From Chrysoporthe austroafricana (lineage: Eukaryota > Ascomycota > Sordariomycetes > Diaporthales > Cryphonectriaceae), in NCBI GenBank assembly GCA_001051155.2, contig JYIP02000003.1:3906001-3970000 (forward strand): 64,000 bases of DNA, read 5' to 3'. The notes beneath the pieces are model-generated. The model worked only from the letters and a program-made list of their open reading frames with translations, was not told where the DNA came from and ran no database searches. The position numbers were made by a program, and so were the translations under genes. Position 1 is the first letter of the stretch. Every line of letters starts with the position of its first letter. Below, piece after piece: positions 10,923-22,876 of the stretch.

Positions 10923-12757
10923 GGCGGCTGCACATTTGACTGCTGTTTCATCATCGGGCCAAGGGACGCTCGCCGTTGGTCCAATACGGCGATCTTCTAT
11001 CTTCCGGCACATTTTCAGGGGCTGTCAAAATCTGTGTGCCGGCAGCTTGCCGACGGGGATGCTGATGAGCAACAGTGACAGGCTTCAAATTGAGAAACAA
11101 GGCGAGACTTCTTTTCTTGTGTCAGACAAGACGAAACGTCCAGCGGATCACTGCTACACAACATTTCTTTACATTCTTTCCAATATCCAACGGGAACGAG
11201 ATCAGCGTTATCTTTTCAGTGAATCGATGCCAAAACTTTCGGTCCGGGCCGGCTGCGGTGGAAGAGAAGATATGAAGACTTGAAGAGAGAAGTCTGTCAC
11301 GTGATGTACAAAATTGGCGAATGCCCAGCCGCAGCACCAAGTCCCTGGAGGAAGAGGGCATCACATCGTCACATGACACAGCCGATGTCGTCTACACAGT
11401 GTGTCTCCCAACACAACAGCGCGAGAGGGCCTTCCATACCTGCCCTGGGCATGGTAAGTCACACTGTACGGTCAAGCTTCACGTCAGCAACGCATGGGAC
11501 GGCGGACGGGTGGATACGAGGGAGCGAGCCAGGCTGGTGTCGGGTCACAGCACATGTTACCCCAGTCCCTGGGGCTGAGGGGGGAGGGCCGGTCAGACCC
11601 CCTCGACCTCAGGGGCCTCAGCAGAAGTGTACGCCTTGGTATTCGCCTACGGCTACGGAGAAATAAACCAACAAGGAACCTGAGAACCCCCACAACGCCG
11701 CCCTTCGTCCAATGAGAAAGGGGAGCAGAGACCTGCGTAGACAGAGGGAGGGAGAGAGACGACGACCGTAGCCCCATGGGGCGCTGCCCTTCCAGAAGGG
11801 GCAGTATCCACGGACCCGAAGAGGCAAAGTGCCTATTCTCTCTCCCTCCATCTCGCCTATCCCTATCCCAACCTATCCTAACCACACATCCACGGCCTCC
11901 TCAGCCCTTGCTCCCTGCTGTAGTGTAGCTTTCGGTTCGGGCCTTGGGGCGACGGGGTGGCAGGAAGGGCGGGTGCTCCCTTCGCGCGCGAACCATGATT
12001 TGCCGCGGCCGCTCCACCTAAATGTGCTGTGGCTCCGCTGTCAGTTGCAAGATCAGAGATCAGATCTCGCACCCCACCCCCTCCCCTGACCGGTCCTCTC
12101 CCCAGATCCCACGCACACGCCCCTCCGTATCTGCAGAGGGAAGAGACCCTCGCAGCTGATGTACCAGTACTTTTGTGCCCCGTTCGTCCAATCATAAGTT
12201 CGTGAGACGGCAACCGTGCCTTCAGAAACGTGGGAAAATAATGACCCCTCCACAGAAAGGGAAAACAAGAAAAGGCAAAAAAACCCCCGTGAACGCCTAT
12301 CAGTGTCATGTACCCCATATCCCCAGCTCCTGCGGCAGACGCACGTGCGCGCCCACCCGCTTGCCGCCCAACGTCACACCTCCCCCTCCGCCTGAGATCT
12401 GCCCCCATGCAAGCTGCCAGGGCCGCCGGAGAGCGTGTGCAGATGGCCGGGGGAGGGGGCGTGAGTCGAGCGGACGATATGCAGCCCTACGTGCTGTGCG
12501 CGATCCAGATCTGTGTGATGTGCGGGAAGTGAGATCCGCCCGCCTGCTTCCCGTGGGCCCCCTGCCAAATTTGACAAGGGGCGAATTCATTTTTGGATGG
12601 GGTGGGTACTTGCTGTGACCTTTTTTTGAAATGAAACGATAATCCTGGAAATGATTTCGATGGGTTAGGTGAGTTTTGGCGTGCCTGGCCGTTTTGAGCC
12701 TCAAACTCAAAACGGACAATGGCTGAACCGCCGGGAGCAGAAAAAGCAGTTGGGCGC
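10923..12757. other. intergenic, no gene recognised
   Basis: GC-rich sequence with many overlapping antisense ORFs that lack domain-like sequence. Nothing could be supported as a gene. It holds the 3' flanks of the 10167 gene and of the KXD1-like gene. Confidence 0.5.
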
Positions 12758-13761
12758 TTAGTAGCCGTCCGGGGACGGGTATCGAGCCCGCGCCTTGCTG
12801 AACTCCTTGCCGTGCTTTTTCGACGCCTTCGTCTTCAGAGACCTGGAGGGTGGAGTTTTCATCAGTTCCTGTCCGCTGCTATTTTGCGAGTCTGACCAGA
12901 TCTCTCGTGTGCTGCGCCAGCTTCCGCCTCCTCGCGAGGGAGCAGAAACAGCCGCGGCCCACAGGTTTCGACAACGCCGGGTTCTCGAACCCCCAGGCGT
13001 CCTGGTTTCTCGGGATCGTCGGGGTTACTCACGAGACTTTCTTCTGTGTCCATTCGAGATTCTGGCGCACCTCGCGCGCATCATCCATTCCCTCGGCGAA
13101 GCGAGCACGCGACCTCGCGAGGCGGGCCTGCGCCTGCTGCTGCAGCTCCATGAGCTCGCGGTGCTTGGCGTTGAGGCGGCCAGAACTGTTGCAGAGCGAT
13201 CACGTCAGACAACTTTCTCGACTTCTCAGGACCCTCCAGCGCCCGAAAACTTTGGGGTGCACACCGCGCCCGGACCATCCCGCAAACGGGAGGTCCTCGC
13301 AGACGAGCTCGGGCGCCAGATCGCGCCCGACCCGTCCACAATGCAACCGAATCCCGCAGAAATGCAGAATTCGGCGCGGGGACGGTGAGGAATGAGGGGG
13401 GGAGAGGGGACTGCGTCGGTGAAACTTACGTTTGCGCTTGCGTCGCCACGGCCTTGTCCAGGGGGAGCGGGTCGAAGGCGTTCGCCAGGTGCTCGTGCAT
13501 GTACTCGTTGAAGTCGACGCCGCTAGCGGAGCGCTCTGACTCGTAGTCACCATGGCTGCTGCCCGCGTAGCTAGCGGTGGCCGAGTAGCCCGAGTTGCTG
13601 TACGAGGGGACACCGGAGCCGGAGCTCACGGAGGCGTCGGCCTCGGGAGGGGAGACAGAGTAGGTGCTCTCCGAGTGGTAGTAAGCCGGGTAGTGGCCCT
13701 TGTTGGGCACGGGCATGGGGAGAGTTCCGGAGTAGAACTGGGTGGGGGAGTAGGAAGACAT
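12758..13761 (-). CDS. KXD1: KXD1-like BLOC-1 complex subunit
   Basis: Three exons on the minus strand, 13761..13430, 13185..13033 and 12842..12758, encode 189 aa. The N-terminal half is low-complexity (Ser, Tyr, Pro: MSSYSPTQFYSGTLPMPVP). The C-terminal half is a helical coiled-coil: VDFNEYMHEHLANAFDPLPL, AVATQAQTSGRLNAKHREL, a Gln/Ala-rich helix, EVRQNLEWTQKKVSSLKTK, and the ending ARYPSPDGY. This arrangement fits the fungal KxDL-domain subunit of the BLOC-1 complex, which acts in endosomal and lysosome-type vesicle traffic. Each splice restores an unbroken helix and the donors GTAAGT and GTGAGT are good. The assignment rests on my memory of the family, so the gene model is firmer than the name. 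Confidence 0.78.
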
Positions 13762-13819
13762 GGTGGCTGCTTGTGGGGGAGGTGGACTGGTTGCAAGAAG
13801 GATGGTATGATAGAGGTAG

Positions 13820-13836
13820 GTGTGTGTGTGTGTGTG
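13820..13836. repeat. (TG)n microsatellite
   Basis: About eight TG units about 60 bp upstream of the KXD1-like start codon, probably in its 5' UTR or promoter. Confidence 0.9.
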
Positions 13837-15627
13837 GGAGCTCTGAGACAGATATTGCTCGTGGGTAGATCAAGAGAGGTAGGCCTCTGGTGTGATGTGG
13901 GTGAAGGGGCTTGGTGCAGGTGTTGAAGACTTGGCTGACTGGAGTAGGACTTCTGCTGGGTGTCTGGGAGCTGGTCTTGAGGAGCTTGGAAGAGGAAGAA
14001 AGAAGGAGAAGGAGAATCTTGATCAGACTTGATCAAGAGGCACCCTTTTATACTTTTTCCCACGGCTCCCCTTGTCAACGAGAGGCCAAAGTCCCGTGAT
14101 CAGAGGATAAGACAGGTTGACTTTATTCGTCGAGCGAGGAGGGAGGCCCCCGCTCGAGATGAGGTCAAGATAGCATGACGAAGGGGACGATGATGGCCAG
14201 TATCCCTGCCACGGGTGCTTGACGGCCTCCTACCCAGGTTCCTATCACGGAAGATGGACCAACGGGAACGAGGAGGATGCTGCCGGTTGGGGGTGATCCC
14301 TGGAGGGGAGGAGGAGAAGGAAAGCTTCGGATTGGCCTGCTGGCCGTTTCGATTGATCAGAGGAAGAAAGAAAGAACTGGAAGGCAGCATATGCATATGC
14401 CGAGAGGCAAATATCACGGGCTAGCATTGGTGGGATGAGACATGGTGGAGGGGGATCAGACTGGGGGAAAGGATCGGTCTGGTCCGGCACGACATGGCTC
14501 GACAGGCAGGAAGCAAGAAAAACCGGGGAGGATGGGGCAAAATTCTTCAAGATGGACCCAGAGTCCGGAGCCTCAGAGGCAGGTTGCAGCGTTTGAAGGG
14601 CACATGAGAGCGCGAGTAGGGGGGTGAGCGTATCGGAAGGGGGAGCGAGACGGACATGGCTGGACAAGGGTCCGCGACTGGCAGGACGGTGGGATGGAAG
14701 AGGAAAGGCCAGGTATGATCGAACGGGCCAGGGTCGAGCACGAATTCGAGGCGTGTGACAGGCTCCGGTTCTGGGTGGCAGAGATCCAAGGGCAGCGCGC
14801 AGGGCAGGCCCGGGCAGGTGGTGGAAGGGGGCAAGAATCGGTTAGCTGGGGCTCTGTCGGACTGGGTGTGGCCGGCGTGTGGAAGTTCGATATGCACGAT
14901 GTCAGATAGACCATGTAATCCCAAGTAGCTCGGGGGTCCGGCGACAACGCCCTCGCCTGTTTGGATCGTCTGATAGCGTGCATCCGGGTGTTAGGGGCAG
15001 GGGAGAAGGGCAGCCGGGCCATAGATATCAAGGATCCGAGGTCGAGCGTGCGAGTCACATCCTCTCTCCCGTACAGGCCGGCTCCCCAGAGCGAGCTGTC
15101 GTGTCTGGTGACGATCGAGCCAAAGTACCAGTACCCTGCCCGGCCGGATGGCCGTCCAATGGCCGGAGCGCAGGGGGACGGCAGCGTTTTACCTCCGTAG
15201 CTAGGCCCGGGCGTGCTCTGCGGTCTACCAGGAGGCAGAGTATTTTTCTTTTCTTTTTTTTTTCCCTCTCCTGGCCCTCTTTTTTTTTTTCGTGAGGCCC
15301 GGGAGGTGCAGGTGGCCCCACGGCCTGTGTGGGCCATATCCACGGGGGAGCGGACTCTGGGGCTGGCGAGGGTTGGACGGCGACGTTTGTTGTCCACGTC
15401 CCGCATTTTCGTCACGCCGACGGGCAGGACGAGACGGGGTGAAGAGAGGCCGGCTTCCAGGCGGGCGGACGAGGGAATCCGGGCTGTTGTAAGCCCGCGG
15501 GGCGGTCAAGCGGCGCCAGCGCGGTCAGGTCAGCGTCGGGCAGTGTCAGGCAGGAGTGCAGCAGAGTCAGGCTTCTTAGTCTTTGCGCGATGATGCTTTT
15601 AGTGTTGCACGTTGCAGGTCAAGTGCG

Positions 15628-15682
15628 GTGCAGAGAGCAGTGCAGAGCAGTGCAGCCCAGCCCAGGCCAGCCCAGGCCGGCC
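15628..15682. repeat. short direct repeats (CAGTGCAGAG and CCCAGGCCAG types)
   Basis: The stretch reads as two small tandem sets, GCAGAG/CAGTGCAGAG and then CCCAGCCCAGGCCAGCCCAG. Function unknown. Confidence 0.7.
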
Positions 15683-18600
15683 GGAGCGCATTGTTGTGTG
15701 TTGTCAGTTTCCAAGCGGTTCAAGCCACTCGCCCACCGACCAGAAGCAGCACCCTGAGACGAACTGCTTGGGGAAACACTTTCTGCTGCGGCAGGGGCTG
15801 GGGCTCTGGAAACGGCAAAAGGCTCAGATCTCTGGGCACTGCCGTCGGATTTTCCAGCGAGTAGAAATGCCCATTGGCGCCTGGAACTACGTGCGTTGAC
15901 ATTTCCATTGAGGAAAAAAAACTTGACGCGCTGTGATTGGCTGCAAACGCCCAATTGACGTGGGGTCTTCCCTGTCCAGGGATTCTCCCTCGTGACTTCT
16001 GTCGCTTCCTCCCATCGTCTCGGCGCCACTGCACGGCTCCTGACGACATCGGAATGCCACGGCCAGTCCTCCTCTGTATCTATCAGTCTTTTTCCTGCTT
16101 TTATCTCGGAGAAAAACACCGCGGTTTGGGTCGCGACGGGGCCCCTGCCGATGACGAGGGGCCGTCCCAGCACCTTGCGTCAATCACTGGCCAGCTGGCC
16201 ATCCCCACGGAATGCAGTATGCGAAGAAGTGCATTGTGCTGCAGCGTGCATCGTCTCTGATGGCCTCGCTGGTCCAGAGGCGGTGGGGCCAAGTAGCTCT
16301 ACGAGTGGCGCGCCTGCATACTGGCTGGCTGACTCCTCGTCTGGCTGCACGTATAAGCAAGTCTTGGGCACAAAGGAGTACCTGCAGATACTCCAAAACT
16401 CACCCCCCCTGCAGCCCAGCCCGCGACGTACCGTGCGCTCGCTGGGCCTAGAAGACCTCGATGTTGTGTGGACGTCGCCTGTTTCCTCCGTTTTGTCTCC
16501 CCAAGGATGATGGGGGCCGCGCCTGAAGTCGCACTCGAGATTTCGACACGTATCGACGTGACCTCTGCGTCTGTCGTGAGAGCCCTGGTTAGCCCGCTCT
16601 CGCGGGCTTCTCGTGCTTTACGATCTGCCGCCCACTATACAGAGGCTATCTGCCGGACGCGAAGAGCCCATGACCTTCATCAAATCCTGTATGCAAGCTG
16701 CAGAAGAACGGGGCAAGGGAAATTATGAGCAGCCCCAGACTTGCAGGCTGCGTCCCATAATTTTACCTTTTGGGCTCGACAGCTCGTCACAGCGGCCGGC
16801 TTTTCCACGCCTGATGCTATGAGTGGGTGTCTGGCCTGCTAGGTTGGACAGAGATGGTCCTCGATCAGCCTTGGCCTTGCTCCTCGCTCCGTCAAGCTGT
16901 AGCGAAGAGCACCGCATTGCAGGTCGTGGACACTGTCCGCACTTCAATCTCACACTGGCATCTGGAGCTGGTAGTCTCCCACGGCTGGTCTCAAACATTG
17001 CCTGCGACACCTGCTGATGCTCGAGTTGTCGGAGGCACCTACTTGGTGATCTTGACTGTCGCCTCCGGGCTGCCACGGGTCTTCCTTCTTCGCCCGGCCG
17101 AGTACCATGGCTTCCCCCCCGCATGATTCTCAATGCTACATCATTTCGTCGTGCGGCAGCCTCCTCCCTCGGATCGACGTCACGAAGGCGTGGGGTCCAG
17201 CAGCGCTGGAACCGGTGAGCTCGACGGTAAGATTATGGATAATCAGTCGGCAATACGTTGGCCACGAGAGAATGGCCTCCTCTTTTTAAGGGTCGCTCAC
17301 GACTGCGGTCGGATCTGCGAAACCAATATGAGTCTAGCCGGAGAATATTGTTTCACTCCAACCTGCTCCCGATACTACCCCCCCCCTGGGGACCTGGTGT
17401 TCTCCCCTTCTTTTGCTGCAACAATTCTCGCCTTACTTGTCAGCAAGGCTTGTTCAGTGCCTACGACGCGCATGTCTCAAATCTGGGGATCAGGGCTGTC
17501 GCAGAGGTACACAACAATCAACCTTCACCAACACTGTGCAGAGGGACACAAAAGTTTTCGCACGACAGCCTGCCCAGGTCCTACCGTGCTGACAAGATGC
17601 GTCTTACGTGACGATAAGCAGGCTCGGGATCTAAGTAACTGCCACGGTGCCGGGACGTTCGGTCCACTCTCTCGGCCGGACAGTGTTACTGCCCTAGGCT
17701 AAAATATGGACCTCGAGAGGCGTTTTCTCTCGTGCGTCCATGTCCTTCGATGAGTGAACAACGCAAGATGTGGGTGTTGTGACCTGAGCCGTCACTTGTG
17801 CCGTCGAATATGGGATTGTACGGATCAATGGTAACAGGAACACGAGCACATACTGAAAAGACATGAGATTTTACTTGACAGTCCCTAACCATTAGTACCG
17901 ACTCGGCGAAAGAAGCCTCTGGGAAATTGCCGGCCTGAGAGAACCGCTTGTCGTCCCGACATGTTCGGAACCATCCGCAAATCATCTGCAGTCTCATCAA
18001 ATGTGGCTACCCTTAAAACAGACGGATATCAGCAGGCACCCGCCACCGGTAGGGCAGATCTTCAGATATAGCCTAGCTACAGCTATTCTGTGACACAGGA
18101 GATCGAGGCAGCAGGCGTCCAGAATATTCTCACGAGATGGCTGGCACACGTTTTGGCTTTGTCTGCTCAGACAACTTCTAAATCTTAAGGGCTCCGCATT
18201 TTCTACTGGTCGTCCCACACCTACCTCTGGCCTGGCCAGACTGGCCTAGCATCTACACTGGCATCGACCCCCTTCATAGCCTCGAGAGGTACTAACTGAT
18301 CTTGGTAGTGGAGGTGACCTCGGCGACGTTCAAAGGTTGACCATGCGGAATCTGTGTGGACTAGGTGGTCTACCGAGTCAATGTCAGAGTTGTGAACACT
18401 CTCGCTTCCTCATACGAAAACACAAGGAATGAAGCATCTCCACGATCATAGGACATCGATGCAGCACCCTCGACAATCAGCCTGGCTCATGACACCTTCC
18501 ACAGCACATCGCAGTGTGTAGAAGCGCTGACCTAACCTCAACATCCGTGACGCTTCGCGGAGACTGACATAATCTGGCAAGAACAGGCTTCCTCTTCTGA

Positions 18601-19509
18601 CTCCAGAGTCACAGCACCTCCGACACGAAAAATTGGCAAACTCTCCTGGTAGGTAACGTTGGTCGAATAGAGCACCGGATTTGGCTAAGTCATGTAGGCG
18701 GCTATATCTCTTTCGACAAGACGATTAGCTGAGTATTTCGAGCGCACTAAGCGTACATCGAGCCTAGCACTATCTCATGGAGAAGACACGTTCTTCGCAT
18801 CGACGACGGAGTAGCAGCCCAAAATGGTCATCTGAATTGCTCCGTCGGTAGGCCTGTGAGTCTCGCAGCTTCATGGTGCCAAGAGAAATAAAGAAGACGG
18901 GACTCATTCGGGACATTCACATGATTCCTGCGGCGCCAGAAGATTGTTCTGGGAGCCCCCTGAACAAACAGGAGAAGTGGTACAAAGACACGGAATGTAT
19001 GTAGTGGCTCCAATTGTCTCACCAACCATGCCGTCCCACGACACTCGGCAGAATGACGACCTGAACGCGGATATGATCTTTCCATTGTGGGCTGACTCCA
19101 TGATGGCACTCGCACTTCCCATTTATTATACATGGGCGCATGGGCGCATGGGCGGATGAATCCACCTCAAGAAAATGTCAGCAGTGACGCTGAGTGAGCA
19201 AAATACCATTCCAAGTAAAGTCTAGCTGCTCTAATGCGCGACTTGGAATTGCCTGACACATCCTGAAGATCAATATCACTGAGCCATCTAGCGCACCGCA
19301 CCATTGAGTCTCGACCCTTCAGAATAGTTGTCTGATATTGCATTGGATCTTGAAATCTTGGGTTCTGAGTGTCTTGCCAGGAACAGTTGTCATCGTGAGG
19401 GATTCCTCTCACGGACAACCGCGTGCCCTCTCCTGCTTTCCGCTGTGTGCTTTCGCCGTGGTTGTCTTGGGCTGAGCAATCCAGCTTAGGCACTTAGGCA
19501 CTAATCTCC

Positions 19510-20909
19510 ATGAGCCTTTCTAAAAGCAACATGGCCTTTCAATTTTCGCCTGTCAAGGCCGAGTCCGATAATTCCGGTACCAAGGTGCAACGAACAGGAG
19601 ATGTCGAGAGCGGGGGCCTGCGAAGACGGAATGGGCGCGGCGTCACCAGCGATGAGCAGGTCGTCAAGCTAGAACAGCGGCTAGACGGCCAATTCTCGGG
19701 TTCCTTCGCGGGGACAGCGAGGGCAGAGACTGATATTCACCTTGTTCCCTGGTATATGCGGCGGGGATACTTCATGGTTGGATGGATGAATGCGTGCATA
19801 TGGAGGGCCGCCGTGAGAAACAGGCCCCGAGTGTTCCGCCCTGACTAGATATGTGGTTGACAAGATCCAGGTCATCGAGTGCATCGCAACAATGAATTTC
19901 CTCTACGTCACCGGGCAGTACTCAATGACCATCATGAACCTCGGCGCACAGCTTGCCGTCCCTGCGTTCGTGGGTGTCTTCAACACGATCCTCCTGTCCA
20001 TCTTTATCTACGCTACTGCCCCAGCAAGCGGTGGGCATATGAACCCCATGATCACGTTCGCGACGTTTCTATGCGGTTTGTGTCCCGCGCCTCGTGCTGC
20101 AGCCTACATCCTGTTCCAGACGCTCGGGGCGGTGCTGGCGGGTGCGCTCTTGCGTGGGAGCTGGGGCCTGGAAAAAGCTGCCGCGTAAGTTGGTGTGCAT
20201 CTTGCCATTGGCCTTTTGGGGACAGAGACGGGCAGCTGACCGGAGCATACTAGACACCACGGAACGGGCTGCTTCTTCGACACGGCAACCATCAGCGTCG
20301 GTCAGGTCTTCTTGACAGAGTTTATGTCCTCGAATATCCTCCTGTAAGAGATATTAGCACCTGAGAGGTCGAACTCCATCACTCCTTTCTGACCGAGATG
20401 TCGTCGCGTCCAGCTTCCTCGCTTTTGGTACGGGCCTCGATCCCCGCCAAGCCGCTGTCTTCGGGCCTCAGCTCGGACCCTTCCTCGTCGGCCTCTCCCT
20501 CGGCGTCGTCACAGCGTCAACCACCGGAGACGCGACGGGGTACGGCGGCGCGAGCGTCAATCCGGCGAGATGTATGGCGTTTTCTGTGGCACGGAATAGT
20601 TTCGAATGCAAGCATGACCCAAGCCTGCCTACAAGTCCTCCACCCCCCGGGGTGTCATACGGATGAGGCCTTTCATCTCGGAACGTAACGCTGACGGATT
20701 TTGTCTGCAGACCACTGGATCTGGTGGTTCGGGCCAGTAGGTACCTCTCCGTTTCACCTTGCGGCGACTCTGAAGGTTGACAGCAGTATTAGGCCGCCGG
20801 TGCAGTCTTTTGCGCGCTCGTATATAACTTCGCACCTCCTTGGCACCAAGTGCATAACAAGGGGCGTGCCGGACCTGGGGCGGAGAGTCCTGAGGAGCAT
20901 ATCGCATGA
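19510..20909 (+). CDS. aquaporin/MIP-family channel with NPM and NPA motifs
   Basis: Six exons: 19510..19812, 19871..20184, 20254..20343, 20414..20634, 20711..20736 and 20793..20909, giving 356 aa. Introns of 56-76 bp mostly have CTGAC-type branch sites. A hydrophilic N-terminal extension of about 85 residues is followed by membrane segments IWRAAVIECIATMNFLYVTG and AFVGVFNTILLSIFIYA. The first pore motif is SGGHMNPM (residues 159-161 NPM instead of NPA), and the second is the standard GASVNPAR (285-287). The last exons read HWIWWFGP and AAGAVFCALVYNF, the usual MIP ending. It should move water, glycerol or other small neutral solutes across a membrane; the altered first motif may change selectivity. 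The exon 4 donor is uncertain: GTCCTC at 20635 keeps frame, as does GTTTCG at 20599. Confidence 0.82.
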
Positions 20910-22041
20910 TCGACAGAAGAAAATGGGTAGCGTGTCTGCCTGGGTGCATAATGTCCTGACAAGAGTGTAGATGAGGTGGATTTGAGGGACTACATAAATT
21001 TCAAGGTGTTTAGGAATTGACCAAACTGCAACATAGCTTTGTTCATGTCAGAAATAAAGCTACCTGCAGGCTCCAAATTCACACTTGCGACGCGCGCGGC
21101 ATCAGATGTATGTGTGTTGTGTGATGGAAGCGAGGTCCTCTGAGACGCTAAGATGCTACGCGAGCATCGCGTGGGAAGACAAGAAATTAGTATGAAAACC
21201 CAAGGTTTGATGGCATCACACGGAGGAAATCTTCACCACATACGGATTATCGCAGTCTACCTAGGTAGTGTTGGTGTGCCTTGACTGTATGAACCGTGGT
21301 CTGAAGCGGCGGGCCCAGCCCTCACTGGCGTCACCAACACGACATCGAGACTAGGCAGCCCATCCAGCTTCTCTCTCTAAACTTTCGTGACGCGCATTGG
21401 CACTCATGACGAAGCAACCTTCTTTGAGCCCCTACCTACTAATTTGATGTCAACTTAAGAGCTGTCATAGGCCCGGTCTACTTTACCCTAGTGCGCCAAT
21501 GTTGACAGAAAAGAAAGTTGAGCAAAAATAGATGCGAATATATTATCTGGCTCTTCAATTCCTGTCTGAAATACTTCCTTTTTTTCTCCTCATCCGATCA
21601 TATCATCTCACCGACCTCCATACCTAATAAGATAAACTCAAGACTGAAGCGTCTGAGCAGAAATCATCAGCACATCACTCAGACAACTCCGAAGAACGAC
21701 TACTATAATTACCTGGGTAATTATAACCTATACAACATCAAAATTATATGACGACTACCTCAGTACCTACACAGCCATACGTGCCATACGTAAGTCCAGT
21801 CCTGTGGAAACCACTTAATCTCATCCTGTACCGTACCTTGCTATTAATACACATCGATACTTATTTTGTCTTAAAACGTCCACTATCACTTTACTACTCC
21901 CTATATACACACTTACTAATTAGCTACTTTCGACTAGACTAAGATTTCAGGAGAAAATAAATCATTAATATAAAAGAAATGAAAAGGGGAAGATAAACGA
22001 AAGGAGAAAAAAGGACAAGAAGAATTCGAGAAGCCCTCACC
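20910..22041. other. intergenic, becoming strongly AT-rich
   Basis: No gene. From about 21480 the sequence turns AT-rich, with runs such as ATATTATC and AATTATAT, unlike the GC-rich genes around it. Such stretches in ascomycetes often mark decayed repeats, but no terminal repeats or transposase frame could be seen here. Confidence 0.5.
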
Positions 22042-22320
22042 ATGTACCCCAACATAGACATCATCGCCGACCCCTGGGCCATCCTCCGCGTCGCCTGCAC
22101 CGCGCCCGCCGCCGAGATCAGGAAGCGCGACGACAACCTCGCGCGCCGCTTCGACCCGGCGCTCTGCCGGGACCCCTCGCTGCGGCTGGATGGGAGGGGT
22201 GCGCTCGCGACCGACCCATAGATGCTCCGAAGGTACAGGCTGGAGCGCCGCCCGGGCGCCTGGGAGGCGTTCTACCACGAGGCCGACCGCCGCGCGGGAC
22301 GCTGCCCCGTCGTCGTCTGA
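22042..22320 (+). pseudogene. broken J-domain-like relic (HPD changed, in-frame TAG)
   Basis: A GC-rich island inside AT-rich DNA. From an ATG at 22042 in a good context (CACCATG) the frame reads MYPNIDIIADPWAILRVAC, then TAPAAEIRKRDDNLARRFDP and ALCRDPSLR. This follows the pattern of a DnaJ J domain (D-P-x-x-x-L-x-V, then A-E-I-R, then L-A-x-R-x-H-P-D), but the HPD tripeptide needed to stimulate Hsp70 is replaced by FDP. A TAG at 22219 ends the 59-aa reading frame, after which the same frame continues (MLRRYRLERRPGAWEAFYHE...) to TGA at 22318. The rest of a J domain and any partner region are missing. J-domain ancestry is inference; the alternative is a chance GC-rich ORF. Confidence 0.5.
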
Positions 22321-22876
22321 GATGCGCGCCTGGTGGACGGGCGGCGGCGTGCCACTGGGGCACAGGCCCCCTTCCTCCACGAGGACCTGCTGCATGAATC
22401 CGATCCGGACGAGCGCATGCCTAGCTAACGCAGTAAAACACGCCCTTCTATGAGCCCCAACCCCAAAGACATTCTGAGGCGGTCGTTATCACGATGGAAA
22501 GGAGCGAGTGGCGGAAACACCACCCGAGGTTCTCGACCACGGCGAGGCGGTGAGAGTTGTGACTGACTGTTGAAGGGGGCAGCTGCTAAATATTTGATAT
22601 GCAGGGAGATTGAGGATTTTTGGAAATACTATTCTAGATCGTTAGATGCCTGAAATATATAGGTTTTGGAAATTATCTGGGAGGCTCGTCTAGGTTTCGG
22701 ATGAGAAGTCCTCTCGTCTATCGTGCCGGTTCCAAATCACTTGTCGATACCGAAACCACCAACGCCAGCCGCCACCTGGGTAGATCATTCAAAACATTGC
22801 TCGTGAAACCCACCGTGCTTCCACAATCTAGTGATGAGATGCTCCCCGTGTTAACCTGAGGAGAAACCCTCGTTGA
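22321..22876. other. intergenic
   Basis: No gene seen; AT-rich in the middle (22570-22680). It includes the 3' flank of the DGK1-like gene. Confidence 0.5.

Larger units (their letters stand above)
13762..19509. other. 5.7-kb gene-poor region
   Basis: Between the KXD1-like start and the aquaporin. It is GC-rich to about 17.7 kb, with T-rich runs (15240-15291), a TG microsatellite, and short direct repeats. The longest ORF, antisense 14573-15415, is low-complexity and rich in Arg and Pro without any domain. Around 19131-19157 an 8-bp unit (GCGCATGG) is repeated about three times. I see no supportable protein gene; a non-coding transcript cannot be excluded. Confidence 0.5.

Noticed and set aside
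14573..15415. 280-codon minus-strand ORF
   Set aside because: Arg/Pro/Ser-rich low-complexity sequence in GC-rich DNA with no domain or splice support.
21934..22395. 153-codon minus-strand ORF over the J-like relic
   Set aside because: Complement of the GC-rich relic; the plus-strand frame has the better family resemblance.
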